From: Auanema rhodensis | Taxonomy: Eukaryota > Nematoda > Chromadorea > Rhabditida > Rhabditidae | NCBI GenBank assembly: GCA_964057225.1 | Contig: OZ059900.1 | Span: 25,683,638-25,747,637 of the forward strand | Direction of reading: 5' to 3' | Length of the DNA stretch: 64,000 bases | Part shown: positions 10,604 through 23,100 of the stretch, in pieces | Layout of the letters: every line of letters begins with the position of its first letter | Numbering within the stretch: position 1 is the stretch's first letter | Made by a program: the position numbers and the translations under genes | Notes under the pieces: generated by a model | The model's database searches: none | Told to the model about the DNA's origin: nothing | What the model saw: only the letters and a program-made list of their open reading frames with translations

Positions 10604-11287
10604 TTACAGCGAAATTTCCAAAAACTGGTTTTCCAGCATAATAAAATATTTCTCATGGGAAATACTGTGTTTTTGTATTTTTTTAGTGTTCAGCATGTAA
10701 AATGCGTCATTTTAGTATGTAAAACGCTGAAATTCGTTGCATTTGACGACTCATATGAACAAAAATCGATTTTATCAATATTAGCCATAAGGGGCGTGCC
10801 CTCAGAATATGCTAATTTCCTTAATTTTCTAACCCCTGTTTTTTTGTCGTGAAAGTGGAACTAGACGTTGTACGAACAATTTTGAGCTAGGTTTCATTGA
10901 CATTGCATGAGTTTGAACACATGAAATCGTAAGTCAAAACCTTGTTTACAGCAAAATTTCCAAAAACTGGTTTTCCAGCATAATAAAATATTTCTCATGG
11001 GAAATACAGTGTTTTTGTATTTTTTTAGTGTTCAGCATGTAAAATGCTTTATTTTAATATGTAACACGCTGAAATTCGTTGCATTTGACGACTCATATGA
11101 ACAAAAATCGATTTAATCAATATTAGCTATAAGGGGCGTGCCCTCAGAATATGCTAATTTCCTTAATTTTCTAACCCCTGTTTTTTTGTCGTGAAAGTGG
11201 AACTAGACGTTGTACGAACAATTTTGAGCTAGGTTTCATTGACATTGCATGAGTTTGAACACATGAAATCGTAAGTCAAAACCTTGT

Positions 11288-12655
11288 TTACAGCGAAATT
11301 TCCAAAAACTGGTTTTCCAGCATAATACAATATTTCTCATGGGAAATACTGTGTTTTTATATTTTTCTAGTGTTCAGCATGTAAAATGCTTCATTTTAGT
11401 ATGTAACACGCTGAAATTCGTTGCATTTGACGACTCATATGAACAAAAATTGATTTAATCAATATTAGCCATAAGGGGCGTGCCCTCAGAATATGCTAAT
11501 TTCCTTAATTTTCTAACCCCTGTTTTTTTGTCGTGAAAGTGGAACTAGACGTTGTACGAACAATTTTGAGCTAGGTTTCATTGACATTGCATGAGTTTGA
11601 ACACATGCAATCGTAAGTCAAAACCTTGTTTACAGCGAAATTTCCAAAAACTGGTTTTCCAGCATAATAAAATATTTCTCATGGGAAAAACTGTGTTTTT
11701 GTATTTTTCTAGTGTTCAGCATGTAAAATGCTTTATTTTAATATGTAACACGCTGAAATTCGTTGCATTTGACGACTCATATGAACAAAAATCGATTTAA
11801 TCAATATTAGCCATAAGGGGCGTGCCCTCAGAATATGCTAATTTCCTTAATTTTCTAACCCCTGTTTTTTTGTCGTGAAAGTGGAACTAGACGTTGTACG
11901 AACAGTTTTGAGCTAGGTTTCATTGACATTGCATGAGTTTGAACAAATGAAATCGTAAGTCAAAACCTTGTTTACATCGAAATTTCCAAAAACTGGTTTT
12001 CCAGCATAATAAAATATTTCTCATTGGAAATACTGTGTTTTTGTATTTTTTTAGTGTTCAGCATGTAAAATGCGTCATGTTAGTATGTAAAACGCTGAAA
12101 TTCGTTGCATTTGACGACTCATATGAACAAAAATCGATTTTATCAATATTAGCCATAAGGGGCGTGCCCTCAGAATATGCTAATTTCCTTAATTTTCTAA
12201 CCCCTGTTTTTTTGTTGTGAAAGTGGAACTAGACGTTGTACGAACAATTTTGAGCTAGGTTTCATTGACATTGCATGAGTTTGAACACATGCAATCGTAA
12301 GTCAAAACCTTGTTTACAGCGAAATTTCCAAAAACTGGTTTTCCAGCATAATAAAATATTTCTCATGGGAAAAACTGTGTTTTTGTATTTTTCTAGTGTT
12401 CAGCATGTAAAATGCTTTATTTTAATATGTAACACGCTGAAATTCGTTGCATTTGACGACTCATATGAACAAAAATCGATTTAATCAATATTAGCCATAA
12501 GGGGCGTGCCCTCAGAATATGCTAATTTCCTTAATTTTCTAACCCCTGTTTTTTTGTCGTGAAAGTGGAACTAGACGTTGTACAAACAATTTTGAGCTAG
12601 GTTTCATTGACATTGCATGAGTTTGAACACATGAAATCGTAAGTCAAAACCTTGT
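11288..12655 (+). repeat. Four-unit run G-E-A'-E, copy 2 (units 34-37)
   Basis: The class order and minor markers match 9236-10603. The A'-E part (units 36-37) is followed by G-E (units 38-39), as in units 11-14, linking this copy to the block near 3.4-4.8 kb. Confidence 0.87.
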
Positions 12656-14365
12656 TTACAGCGAAATTTCCAAAAACTGGTTTTCCAGCATAATAAAATA
12701 TTTCTCATGGGAAATACTGTGTTTTTATATTTTTCTAGTGTTCAGCATGTAAAATGCTTCATTTTAGTATGTAACACGCTGAAATTCGTTGCATTTGACG
12801 ACTCATATGAACAAAAATTGATTTAATCAATATTAGCCATAAGGGGCGTGCCCTCAGAATATGCTAATTTCCTTAATTTTCTAACCCCTGTTTTTTTGTC
12901 GTGAAAGTGGAACTAGACGTTGTACGAACAATTTTGAGCTAGGTTTCATTGACATTGCATGAGTTTGAACACATGCAATCGTAAGTCAAAACCTTGTTTA
13001 CAGCGAAATTTCCAAAAACTGGTTTTCCAGCATAATAAAATATTTCTCATGGGAAAAACTGTGTTTTTGTATTTTTCTAGTGTTCAGCATGTAAAATGCT
13101 TTATTTTAATATGTAACACGCTGAAATTCGTTGCATTTGACGACTCATATGAACAAAAATCGATTTAATCAATATTAGCCATAAGGGGCGTGCCCTCAGA
13201 ATATGCTAATTTCCTTAATTTTCTAACCCCTGTTTTTTTGTCGTGAAAGTGGAACTAGACGTTGTACGAACAATTTTGAGCTAAGTTTCATTGACATTGC
13301 ATGAGTTTGAACACATGAAATCGTAAGTCAAAACCTTGTTTACAGCGAAATTTCCAAAAACTGGTTTTCCAGCATAATAAAATATTTCTCATGAGAAATA
13401 CTGTGTTTTTGTATTTTTTTAATGTTCAGCATGTAAAATGCTTCATTTTGATATGTAAAACGCTGAAATTCGTTGCATTTGACGACTCATATGAACAAAA
13501 ATCGATTTTATCAATATTAGCCATAAGGGGCGTGCCCTCAGAATATGCTAATTTCCTTAATTTTCTAACCCCTATTTTTTTGTCGTGAAAGTGGAACTAG
13601 ACGTTGTACGAACAATTTTGAGCTAGGTTTCATTGACATTGCATGAGTTTGAACACATGAAATCGTAAGTCAAAACCTTGTTTACAGCGAAATTTCCAAA
13701 AACTGGTTTTCCAGCATAATACAATATTTCTCATGGGAAATACTGTGTTTTTATATTTTTCTAGTGTTCAGCATGTAAAATGCTTCATTTTAGTATGTAA
13801 CACGCTGAAATTCGTTGCATTTGACGACTCATATGAACAAAAATCGATTTTATCAATATTAGCCATAAGGGGCGTGCCCTCAGAATATGCTAATTTCCTT
13901 AATTTTCTAACTCCTGTTTTTTTGTCGTGAAAGTGGAACTAGACGTTGTACGAACAGTTTTGAGCTAGGTTTCATTGACATTGCATGAGTTTGAACACAT
14001 GAAATCGTAAGTCAAAACCTTGTTTACAGCGAAATTTCCAAAAACTGGTTTTCCAGCATAATAAAATATTTCTCATGGGAAATACTGTGTTTTTGTATTT
14101 TTTTAGTGTTCAGCATGTAAAGTGCTTCATTTTAGTATGTAACACGCTGAAATTCGTTGCATTTGACGACTCATATGAACAAAAATCGATTTAATCAATA
14201 TTAGCCATAAGGGGCGTGCCCTCAGAATATGCTAATTTCCTTAATTTTCTAACCTCTGTTTTTTTGTTGTGAAAGTGGAACTAGACGTTGTACGAACAAT
14301 TTTGAGCTAGGTTTCATTGACATTGCATGAGTTTGAACACATGCAATCGTAAGTCAAAACCTTGT
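12314..14365 (+). repeat. Six-unit repeat E-G-E-D-G2-c, copy 1 (units 37-42)
   Basis: This 2052-bp segment is directly followed by a second copy with the same class order. Shared markers are A271 in the first E, A41 in the G unit, and C41 with G275 in G2. Private changes in this copy are CCCCTATTTT in unit 40, AACTCCTG in unit 41, and GTAAAGTGC with AACCTCTG in unit 42. Confidence 0.88.
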
Positions 14366-16417
14366 TTACAGCGAAATTTCCAAAAACTGGTTTTCCAGCA
14401 TAATAAAATATTTCTCATGGGAAAAACTGTGTTTTTGTATTTTTCTAGTGTTCAGCATGTAAAATGCTTTATTTTAATATGTAACACGCTGAAATTCGTT
14501 GCATTTGACGACTCATATGAACAAAAATCGATTTAATCAATATTAGCCATAAGGGGCGTGCCCTCAGAATATGCTAATTTCCTTAATTTTCTAACCCCTG
14601 TTTTTTTGTCGTGAAAGTGGAACTAGACGTTGTACAAACAATTTTGAGCTAGGTTTCATTGACATTGCATGAGTTTGAACACATGAAATCGTAAGTCAAA
14701 ACCTTGTTTACAGCGAAATTTCCAAAAACTGGTTTTCCAGCATAATAAAATATTTCTCATGGGAAATACTGTGTTTTTATATTTTTCTAGTGTTCAGCAT
14801 GTAAAATGCTTCATTTTAGTATGTAAAACGCTGAAATTCGTTGCATTTGACGACTCATATGAACAAAAATTGATTTAATCAATATTAGCCATAAGGGGCG
14901 TGCCCTCAGAATATGCTAATTTCCTTAATTTTCTAACCCCTGTTTTTTTGTCGTGAAAGTGGAACTAGACGTTGTACGAACAATTTTGAGCTAGGTTTCA
15001 TTGACATTGCATGAGTTTGAACACATGCAATCGTAAGTCAAAACCTTGTTTACAGCGAAATTTCCAAAAACTGGTTTTCCAGCATAATAAAATATTTCTC
15101 ATGGGAAAAACTGTGTTTTTGTATTTTTCTAGTGTTCAGCATGTAAAATGCTTTATTTTAATATGTAACACGCTGAAATTCGTTGCATTTGACGACTCAT
15201 ATGAACAAAAATCGATTTAATCAATATTAGCCATAAGGGGCGTGCCCTCAGAATATGCTAATTTCCTTAATTTTCTAACCCCTGTTTTTTTGTCGTGAAA
15301 GTGGAACTAGACGTTGTACGAACAATTTTGAGCTAGGTTTCATTGACATTGCATGAGTTTGAACACATGAAATCGTAAGTCAAAACCTTGTTTACAGCGA
15401 AATTTCCAAAAACTGGTTTTCCAGCATAATAAAATATTTCTCATGAGAAATACTGTGTTTTTGTATTTTTTTAATGTTCAGAATGTAAAATGCTTCATTT
15501 TGATATGTAAAACGCTGAAATTCGTTGCATTTGACGACTCATATGAACAAAAATCGATTTTATCAATATTAGCCATAAGGGGCGTGCCCTCAGAATATGC
15601 TAATTTCCTTAATTTTCTAACCCCTGTTTTTTTGTCGTGAAAGTGGAACTAGACGTTGTACGAACAATTTTGAGCTAGGTTTCATTGACATTGCATGAGT
15701 TTGAACACATGAAATCGTAAGTCAAAACCTTGTTTACAGCGAAATTTCCAAAAACTGGTTTTCCAGCATAATACAATATTTCTCATGGGAAATACTGTGT
15801 TTTTATATTTTTCTAGTGTTCAGCATGTAAAATGCTTCATTTTAGTATGTAACACGCTGAAATTCGTTGCATTTGACGACTCATATGAACAAAAATCGAT
15901 TTTATCAATATTAGCCATAAGGGGCGTGCCCTCAGAATATGCTAATTTCCTTAATTTTCTATCCCCTGTTTTTTTGTCGTGAAAGTGGAACTAGACGTTG
16001 TACGAACAGTTTTGAGCTAGGTTTCATTGACATTGCATGAGTTTGAACACATGAAATCGTAAGTCAAAACCTTGTTTACAGCGAAATTTCCAAAAACTGG
16101 TTTTCCAGCATAATAAAATATTTCTCATGGGAAATACTGTGTTTTTGTATTTTTTTAGTGTTCAGCATGTAAAATGCTTCATTATAGTATGTAACACGCT
16201 GAAATTCGTTGCATTTGACGACTCATATGAACAAAAATCGATTTAATCAATATTAGCCATAAGGGGCGTGCCCTCAGAATATGCTAATTTCCTTAATTTT
16301 CTAACCCCTGTTTTTTTGTCGTGAAAGTGGAACTAGACGTTGTACGAACAATTTTGAGCTAGGTTTCATTGACATTGCATGAGTTTGAACACATGAAATC
16401 GTAAGTCAAAACCTTGT
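14366..16417 (+). repeat. Six-unit repeat E-G-E-D-G2-c, copy 2 (units 43-48)
   Basis: This is a tandem copy of 12314-14365. Private changes are A120 in the G unit (unit 44), CAGAATG (A91) in the D unit (unit 46) and CTATCCCC in the G2 unit (unit 47). Its last two units also begin the nine-unit block shared with units 16-24, so the six-unit duplication and the nine-unit copy overlap. Confidence 0.88.
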
Positions 16418-18811
16418 TTACAGCGAAATTTCCAAAAACTGGTTTTCCAGCATAATAAAATATTTCTCATGGGAAATACTGTGTTTTTGTATTTTTTTAG
16501 TGTTCAGCATGTAAAATGCGTCATTTTAGTATGTAAAACGCTGAAATTCGTTGCATTTGACGACTCATATGAACAAAAATCGATTTTATCAATATTAGCC
16601 ATAAGGGGCGTGCCCTCAGAATATGCTAATTTCCTTAATTTTCTAACCCCTGTTTTTTTGTCGTGAAAGTGGAACTAGACGTTGTACGAACAATTTTGAG
16701 CTAGGTTTCATTGACATTGCATGAGTTTGAACACATGAAATCGTAAGTCAAAACCTTGTTTACAGCAAAATTTCCAAAAACTGGTTTTCCAGCATAATAA
16801 AATATTTCTCATGGGAAATACAGTGTTTTTGTATTTTTTTAGTGTTCAGCATGTAAAATGCTTTATTTTAATATGTAACACGCTGAAATTCGTTGCATTT
16901 GACGACTCATATGAACAAAAATCGATTTAATCAATATTAGCTATAAGGGGCGTGCCCTCAGAATATGCTAATTTCCTTAATTTTCTAACCCCTGTTTTTT
17001 TGTCGTGAAAGTGGAACTAGACGTTGTACGAACAATTTTGAGCTAAGTTTCATTGACATTGCATGAGTTTGAACACATGAAATCGTAAGTCAAAACCTTG
17101 TTTACATCGAAATTTCCAAAAACTGGTTTTCCAGCATAATAAAATATTTCTCATGAGAAATACTGTGTTTTTGTATTTTTTTAATGTTCAGCATGTAAAA
17201 TGCTTCATTTTGATATGTAAAACGCTGAAATTCGTTGCATTTGACGACTCATATGAACAAAAATCGATTTTATCAATATTAGCCATAAGGGGCGTGCCCT
17301 CAGAATATGCTAATTTCCTTAATTTTCTAACCCCTGTTTTTTTGTCGTGAAAGTGGAACTAGACGTTGTACGAACAATTTTGAGCTAGGTTTCATTGACA
17401 TTGCATGAGTTTGAACACATGAAATCGTAAGTCAAAACCTTGTTTACAGCGAAATTTCCAAAAACTGGTTTTCCAGCATAATACAATATTTCTCATGGGA
17501 AATACTGTGTTTTTATATTTTTCTAGTGTTCAGCATGTAAAATGCTTCATTTTAGTATGTAACACGCTGAAATTCGTTGCATTTGACGACTCATATGAAC
17601 AGAAATTGATTTAATCAATATTAGCCATAAGGGGCGTGCCCTCAGAATATGCTAATTTCCTTAATTTTCTAACCCCTGTTTTTTTGTCGTGAAAGTGGAA
17701 CTAGACGTTGTACGAACAATTTTGAGCTAGGTTTCATTGACATTGCATGAGTTTGAACACATGCAATCGTAAGTCAAAACCTTGTTTACAGCGAAATTTC
17801 CAAAAACTGGTTTTCCAGCATAATAAAATATTTCTCATGGGAAAAACTGTGTTTTTGTATTTTTCTAGTGTTCAGCATGTAAAATGCTTTATTTTAATAT
17901 GTAACACGCTGAAATTCGTTGCATTTGACGACTCATATGAACAAAAATCGATTTAATCAATATTAGCCATAAGGGGCGTGCCCTCAGAATATGCTAATTT
18001 CCTTAATTTTCTAACCCCTGTTTTTTTGTCGTGAAAGTGGAACTAGACGTTGTACGAACAGTTTTGAGCTAGGTTTCATTGACATTGCATGAGTTTGAAC
18101 ACATGAAATCGTAAGTCAAAACCTTGTTTACAGCGAAATTTCCAAAAACTGGTTTTCCAGCATAATAAAATATTTCTCATGGGAAATACTGTGTTTTTGT
18201 ATTTTTCTAGTGTTCAGCATGTAAAATGCTTTATTTTAATATGTAACACGCTGGAATTCGTTGCATTTGACGACTCATATGAACAAAAATCGATTTAATC
18301 AATATTAGCCATAAGGGGCGTGCCCTCAGAATATGCTAATTTCCTTAATTTTCTAACCCCTGTTTTTTTGTCGTGAAAGTGGAACTAGACGTTGTACGAA
18401 CAATTTTGAGCTAAGTTTCATTGACATTGCATGAGTTTGAACACATGAAATCATAAGTCAAAACCTTGTTTACATCGAAATTTCCAAAAACTGGTTTTCC
18501 AGCATAATAAAATATTTCTCATGAGAAATACTGTGTTTTTGTATTTTTTTAATGTTCAGCATGTAGAATGCTTCATTTTGATATGTAAAACGCTGAAATT
18601 CGTTGCATTTGACGACTCATATGAACAAAAATCGATTTTATCAATATTAGCCATAAGGGGCGTGCCCTCAGAATATGCTAATTTCCTTAATTTTCTAACC
18701 CCTGTTTTTTTGTCGTGAAAGTGGAACTAGACGTTGTACGAACAATTTTGAGCTAGGTTTCATTGACATTGCATGAGTTTGAACACATGAAATCGTAAGT
18801 CAAAACCTTGT
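15734..18811 (+). repeat. Nine-unit block G2-c-A-F-D-G-E-H-D', copy 2 (units 47-55)
   Basis: The class order is identical to units 16-24 (5130-8209), with every unit at 342 bp here. Unit 47 has a private A229 to T change (CTATCCCC). Unit 48 has CATTATAG, unit 50 has GCTATAAG, and unit 54 has lost the CpG at 325-326 (ATCATAAG). Right of this block the series changes to an A unit of 341 bp and then to B1-A2-C2. Confidence 0.85.
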
Positions 18812-20178
18812 TTACAGCGAAATTTCCAAAAACTGGTTTTCCAGCATAATAAAATATTTCTCATGGGAAATACAGTGTTTTTGTATTTTTTTAGTGTTCA
18901 GCATGTAAAATGCGTCATTTTAGTATGTAAAACGCTGAAATTCGTTGCATTTGACGACTCATATGAACAAAAATCGATTTTATCAATATTAGCCATAAGG
19001 GGCGTGCCCTCAGAATATGCTAATTTCCTTAATTTTCTAACCCCTGTTTTTTGTCGTGAAAGTGGAACTAGACGTTGTACGAACAATTTTGAGCTAGGTT
19101 TCATTGACATTGCATGAGTTTGAACACATGAAATCGTAAGTCAAAACCTTGTTTACAGCGAAATTTCCAAAAACTGGTTTTCCAGCATAATACAATATTT
19201 CTCATGGGAAATACTGTGTTTTTGTATTTTTCTAGTGTTCAGAATGTAGAATGCTTCATTTTAGTATGTAACACGCTGAAATTCGTTGCATTTGACGACT
19301 CATATGAACAAAAATCGATTTAATCAATATTAGCCATAAGGAGCGTGCCCTCAGAATATGCTAATTTCCTTAATTTTCTAACCCCTGTTTTTTTGTCGTG
19401 AAAGTGGAACTAGACGTTGTACGAACAATTTTGAGCTAGGTTTCATTGACATTACATGAGTTTGAACACATGAAATCGTAAGTCAAAACCTTGTTTACAG
19501 CGAAATTTCCAAAAACTGGTTTTCCAGCATAATAAAATATTTCTCATGGGAAATACTGTGTTTTTGTATTTTTTTAGTGTTCAGCATGTAAAATGCGTCA
19601 TTTTAGTATGTAAAACGCTGAAATTCGTTGCATTTGACGACTCATATGAACAAAAAGCGATTTAATCAATATTATCCATAAGGGGCGTGCCCTCAGAATA
19701 TGCTAATTTCCTTAATTTTCTAACCCCTGTTTTTTTGTCGTGAAAGTGGAACTAGACGTTGTACGAACAATTTTGAGCTAGGTTTCATTGACATTGCATG
19801 AGTTTGAACACATGCAATCGTAAGTCAAAACCTTGTTTACAGCGAAATTTCCAAAAACTGGTTTTCCAGCATAATAAATTATTTCTCATGGGAAATACTG
19901 TGTTTTTGTATTTTTCTAGTGTTCAGCATGTAGAATGCTTCATTTTAGTATGTAACACGCTGAAATTCGTTGCATTTGACGACTCATATGAACAAAAATC
20001 GATTTAATCAATATTAGCCATAAGGGGCGTGCCCTCAGAATATGCTAATTTCCTTAATTTTCTAACCCCTGTTTTTTTGTCGTGAAAGTGGAACTAGACG
20101 TTGTACGAACAATTTTGAGCTAGGTTTCATTGACATTGCATGAGTTTGAACACATGAAATCGTAAGTCAAAACCTTGT
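18128..20178 (+). repeat. Six-unit series H-D'-A(T6)-B1-A2-C2, copy 1 (units 54-59)
   Basis: These 2051 bp recur at 20521-22571, an offset of 2393 bp (seven units). Shared rare markers are G127 in H, A190 (GGAGCG) with A91/G97 in B1, G163 with T181 (AAGCG and ATTATCC) in A2, and T43 (AAATTATTT) in C2. Here the T6 unit is class A; in the other copy its centre has been replaced by C-like sequence. That series lies inside the first copy of the 15-unit duplication, so three copies exist in total. Confidence 0.87.
18812..19152 (+). repeat. 341-bp unit, T6 variant (unit 56, class A with A63)
   Basis: The T run is shortened to six. The unit carries CAGTG at 62-66, unlike units 2 and 18, but like units 63 and 78, which also have T6. 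It sits at the equivalent place to unit 63 in the seven-unit repeat. Confidence 0.93.
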
Positions 20179-23100
20179 TTACAGCGAAATTTCCAAAAAC
20201 TGGTTTTCCAGCATAATAAAATATTTCTCATGGGAAATACTGTGTTTTTGTATTTTTCTAGTGTTCAGAATGTAGAATGCTTCATTTTAGTATGTAACAC
20301 GCTGAAATTCGTTGCATTTGACGACTCATATGAACAAAAATCGATTTAATCAATATTAGCCATAAGGAGCGTGCCCTCAGAATATGCTAATTTCCTTAAT
20401 TTTCTAACCCCTGTTTTTTTGTCGTGAAAGTGGAACTAGACGTTGTACGAACAGTTTTGAGCTAGGTTTCATTGACATTGCATGAGTTTGAACACATGAA
20501 ATCGTAAGTCAAAACCTTGTTTACAGCGAAATTTCCAAAAACTGGTTTTCCAGCATAATAAAATATTTCTCATGGGAAATACTGTGTTTTTGTATTTTTC
20601 TAGTGTTCAGCATGTAAAATGCTTTATTTTAATATGTAACACGCTGGAATTCGTTGCATTTGACGACTCATATGAACAAAAATCGATTTAATCAATATTA
20701 GCCATAAGGGGCGTGCCCTCAGAATATGCTAATTTCCTTAATTTTCTAACCCCTGTTTTTTTGTCGTGAAAGTGGAACTAGACGTTGTACGAACAATTTT
20801 GAGCTAAGTTTCATTGACATTGCATGAGTTTGAACACATGAAATCGTAAGTCAAAACCTTGTTTACATCGAAATTTCCAAAAACTGGTTTTCCAGCATAA
20901 TAAAATATTTCTCATGAGAAATACTGTGTTTTTGTATTTTTTTAATGTTCAGCATGTAGAATGGTTCATTTTGATATGTAAAACGCTGAAATTCGTTGCA
21001 TTTGACGACTCATATGAACAAAAATCGATTTTATCAATATTAGCCATAAGGGGCGTGCCCTCAGAATATGCTAATTTCCTTAATTTTCTAACCCCTGTTT
21101 TTTTGTCGTGAAAGTGGAACTAGACGTTGTACGAACAATTTTGAGCTAGGTTTCATTGACATTGCATGAGTTTGAACACATGAAATCGTAAGTCAAAACC
21201 TTGTTTACAGCGAAATTTCCAAAAACTGGTTTTCCAGCATAATAAAATATTTCTCATGGGAAATACAGTGTTTTTGTATTTTTTTAGTGTTCAGCATGTA
21301 GAATGCTTCATTTTAGTATGTAACACGCTGAAATTCGTTGCATTTGACGACTCATATGAACAAAAATCGATTTAATCAATATTAGCCATAAGGGGCGTGC
21401 CCTCAGAATATGCTAATTTCCTTAATTTTCTAACCCCTGTTTTTTGTCGTGAAAGTGGAACTAGACGTTGTACGAACAATTTTGAGCTAGGTTTCATTGA
21501 CATTGCATGAGTTTGAACACATGAAATCGTAAGTCAAAACCTTGTTTACAGCGAAATTTCCAAAAACTGGTTTTCCAGCATAATACAATATTTCTCATGG
21601 GAAATACTGTGTTTTTGTATTTTTCTAGTGTTCAGAATGTAGAATGCTTCATTTTAGTATGTAACACGCTGAAATTCGTTGCATTTGACGACTCATATGA
21701 ACAAAAATCGATTTAATCAATATTAGCCATAAGGAGCGTGCCCTCAGAATATGCTAATTTCCTTAATTTTCTAACCCCTGTTTTTTTGTCGTGAAAGTGG
21801 AACTAGACGTTGTACGAACAATTTTGAGCTAGGTTTCATTGACATTGCATGAGTTTGAACACATGAAATCGTAAGTCAAAACCTTGTTTACAGCGAAATT
21901 TCCAAAAACTGGTTTTCCAGCATAATAAAATATTTCTCATGGGAAATACTGTGTTTTTGTATTTTTTTAGTGTTCAGCATGTAAAATGCGTCATTTTAGT
22001 ATGTAAAACGCTGAAATTCGTTGCATTTGACGACTCATATGAACAAAAAGCGATTTAATCAATATTATCCATAAGGGGCGTGCCCTCAGAATATGCTAAT
22101 TTCCTTAATTTTCTAACCCCTGTTTTTTTGTCGTGAAAGTGGAACTAGACGTTGTACGAACAATTTTGAGCTAGGTTTCATTGACATTGCATGAGTTTGA
22201 ACACATGCAATCGTAAGTCAAAACCTTGTTTACAGCGAAATTTCCAAAAACTGGTTTTCCAGCATAATAAATTATTTCTCATGGGAAATACTGTGTTTTT
22301 GTATTTTTCTAGTGTTCAGCATGTAGAATGCTTCATTTTAGTATGTAACACGCTGAAATTCGTTGCATTTGACGACTCATATGAACAAAAATCGATTTAA
22401 TCAATATTAGCCATAAGGGGCGTGCCCTCAGAATATGCTAATTTCCTTAATTTTCTAACCCCTGTTTTTTTGTCGTGAAAGTGGAACTAGACGTTGTACG
22501 AACAATTTTGAGCTAGGTTTCATTGACATTGCATGAGTTTGAACACATGAAATCGTAAGTCAAAACCTTGTTTACAGCGAAATTTCCAAAAACTGGTTTT
22601 CCAGCATAATAAAATATTTCTCATGGGAAATACTGTGTTTTTGTATTTTTCTAGTGTTCAGCATGTAAAATGCTTCATTTTAGTATGTAACACGCTGAAA
22701 TTCGTTGCATTTGACGACTCATATGAACAAAAATCGATTTAATCAATATTAGCCATAAGGGGCGTGCCCTCAGAATATGCTAATTTCCTTAATTTTCTAA
22801 CCCCTGTTTTTTTGTTGTGAAAGTGGAACTAGACGTTGTACGAACAATTTTGAGCTAGGTTTCATTGACATTGCATGAGTTTGAACAAATGAAATCGTAA
22901 GTCAAAACCTTGTTTACATCGAAATTTCCAAAAACTGGTTTTCCAGCATAATAAAATATTTCTCATGGGAAATACTGTGTTTTTGTATTTTTTTAGTGTT
23001 CAGCATGTAAAATGCGTCATTTTAGTATGTAAAACGCTGAAATTCGTTGCATTTGACGACTCATATGAACAAAAATCGATTTTATCAATATTAGCCATAA

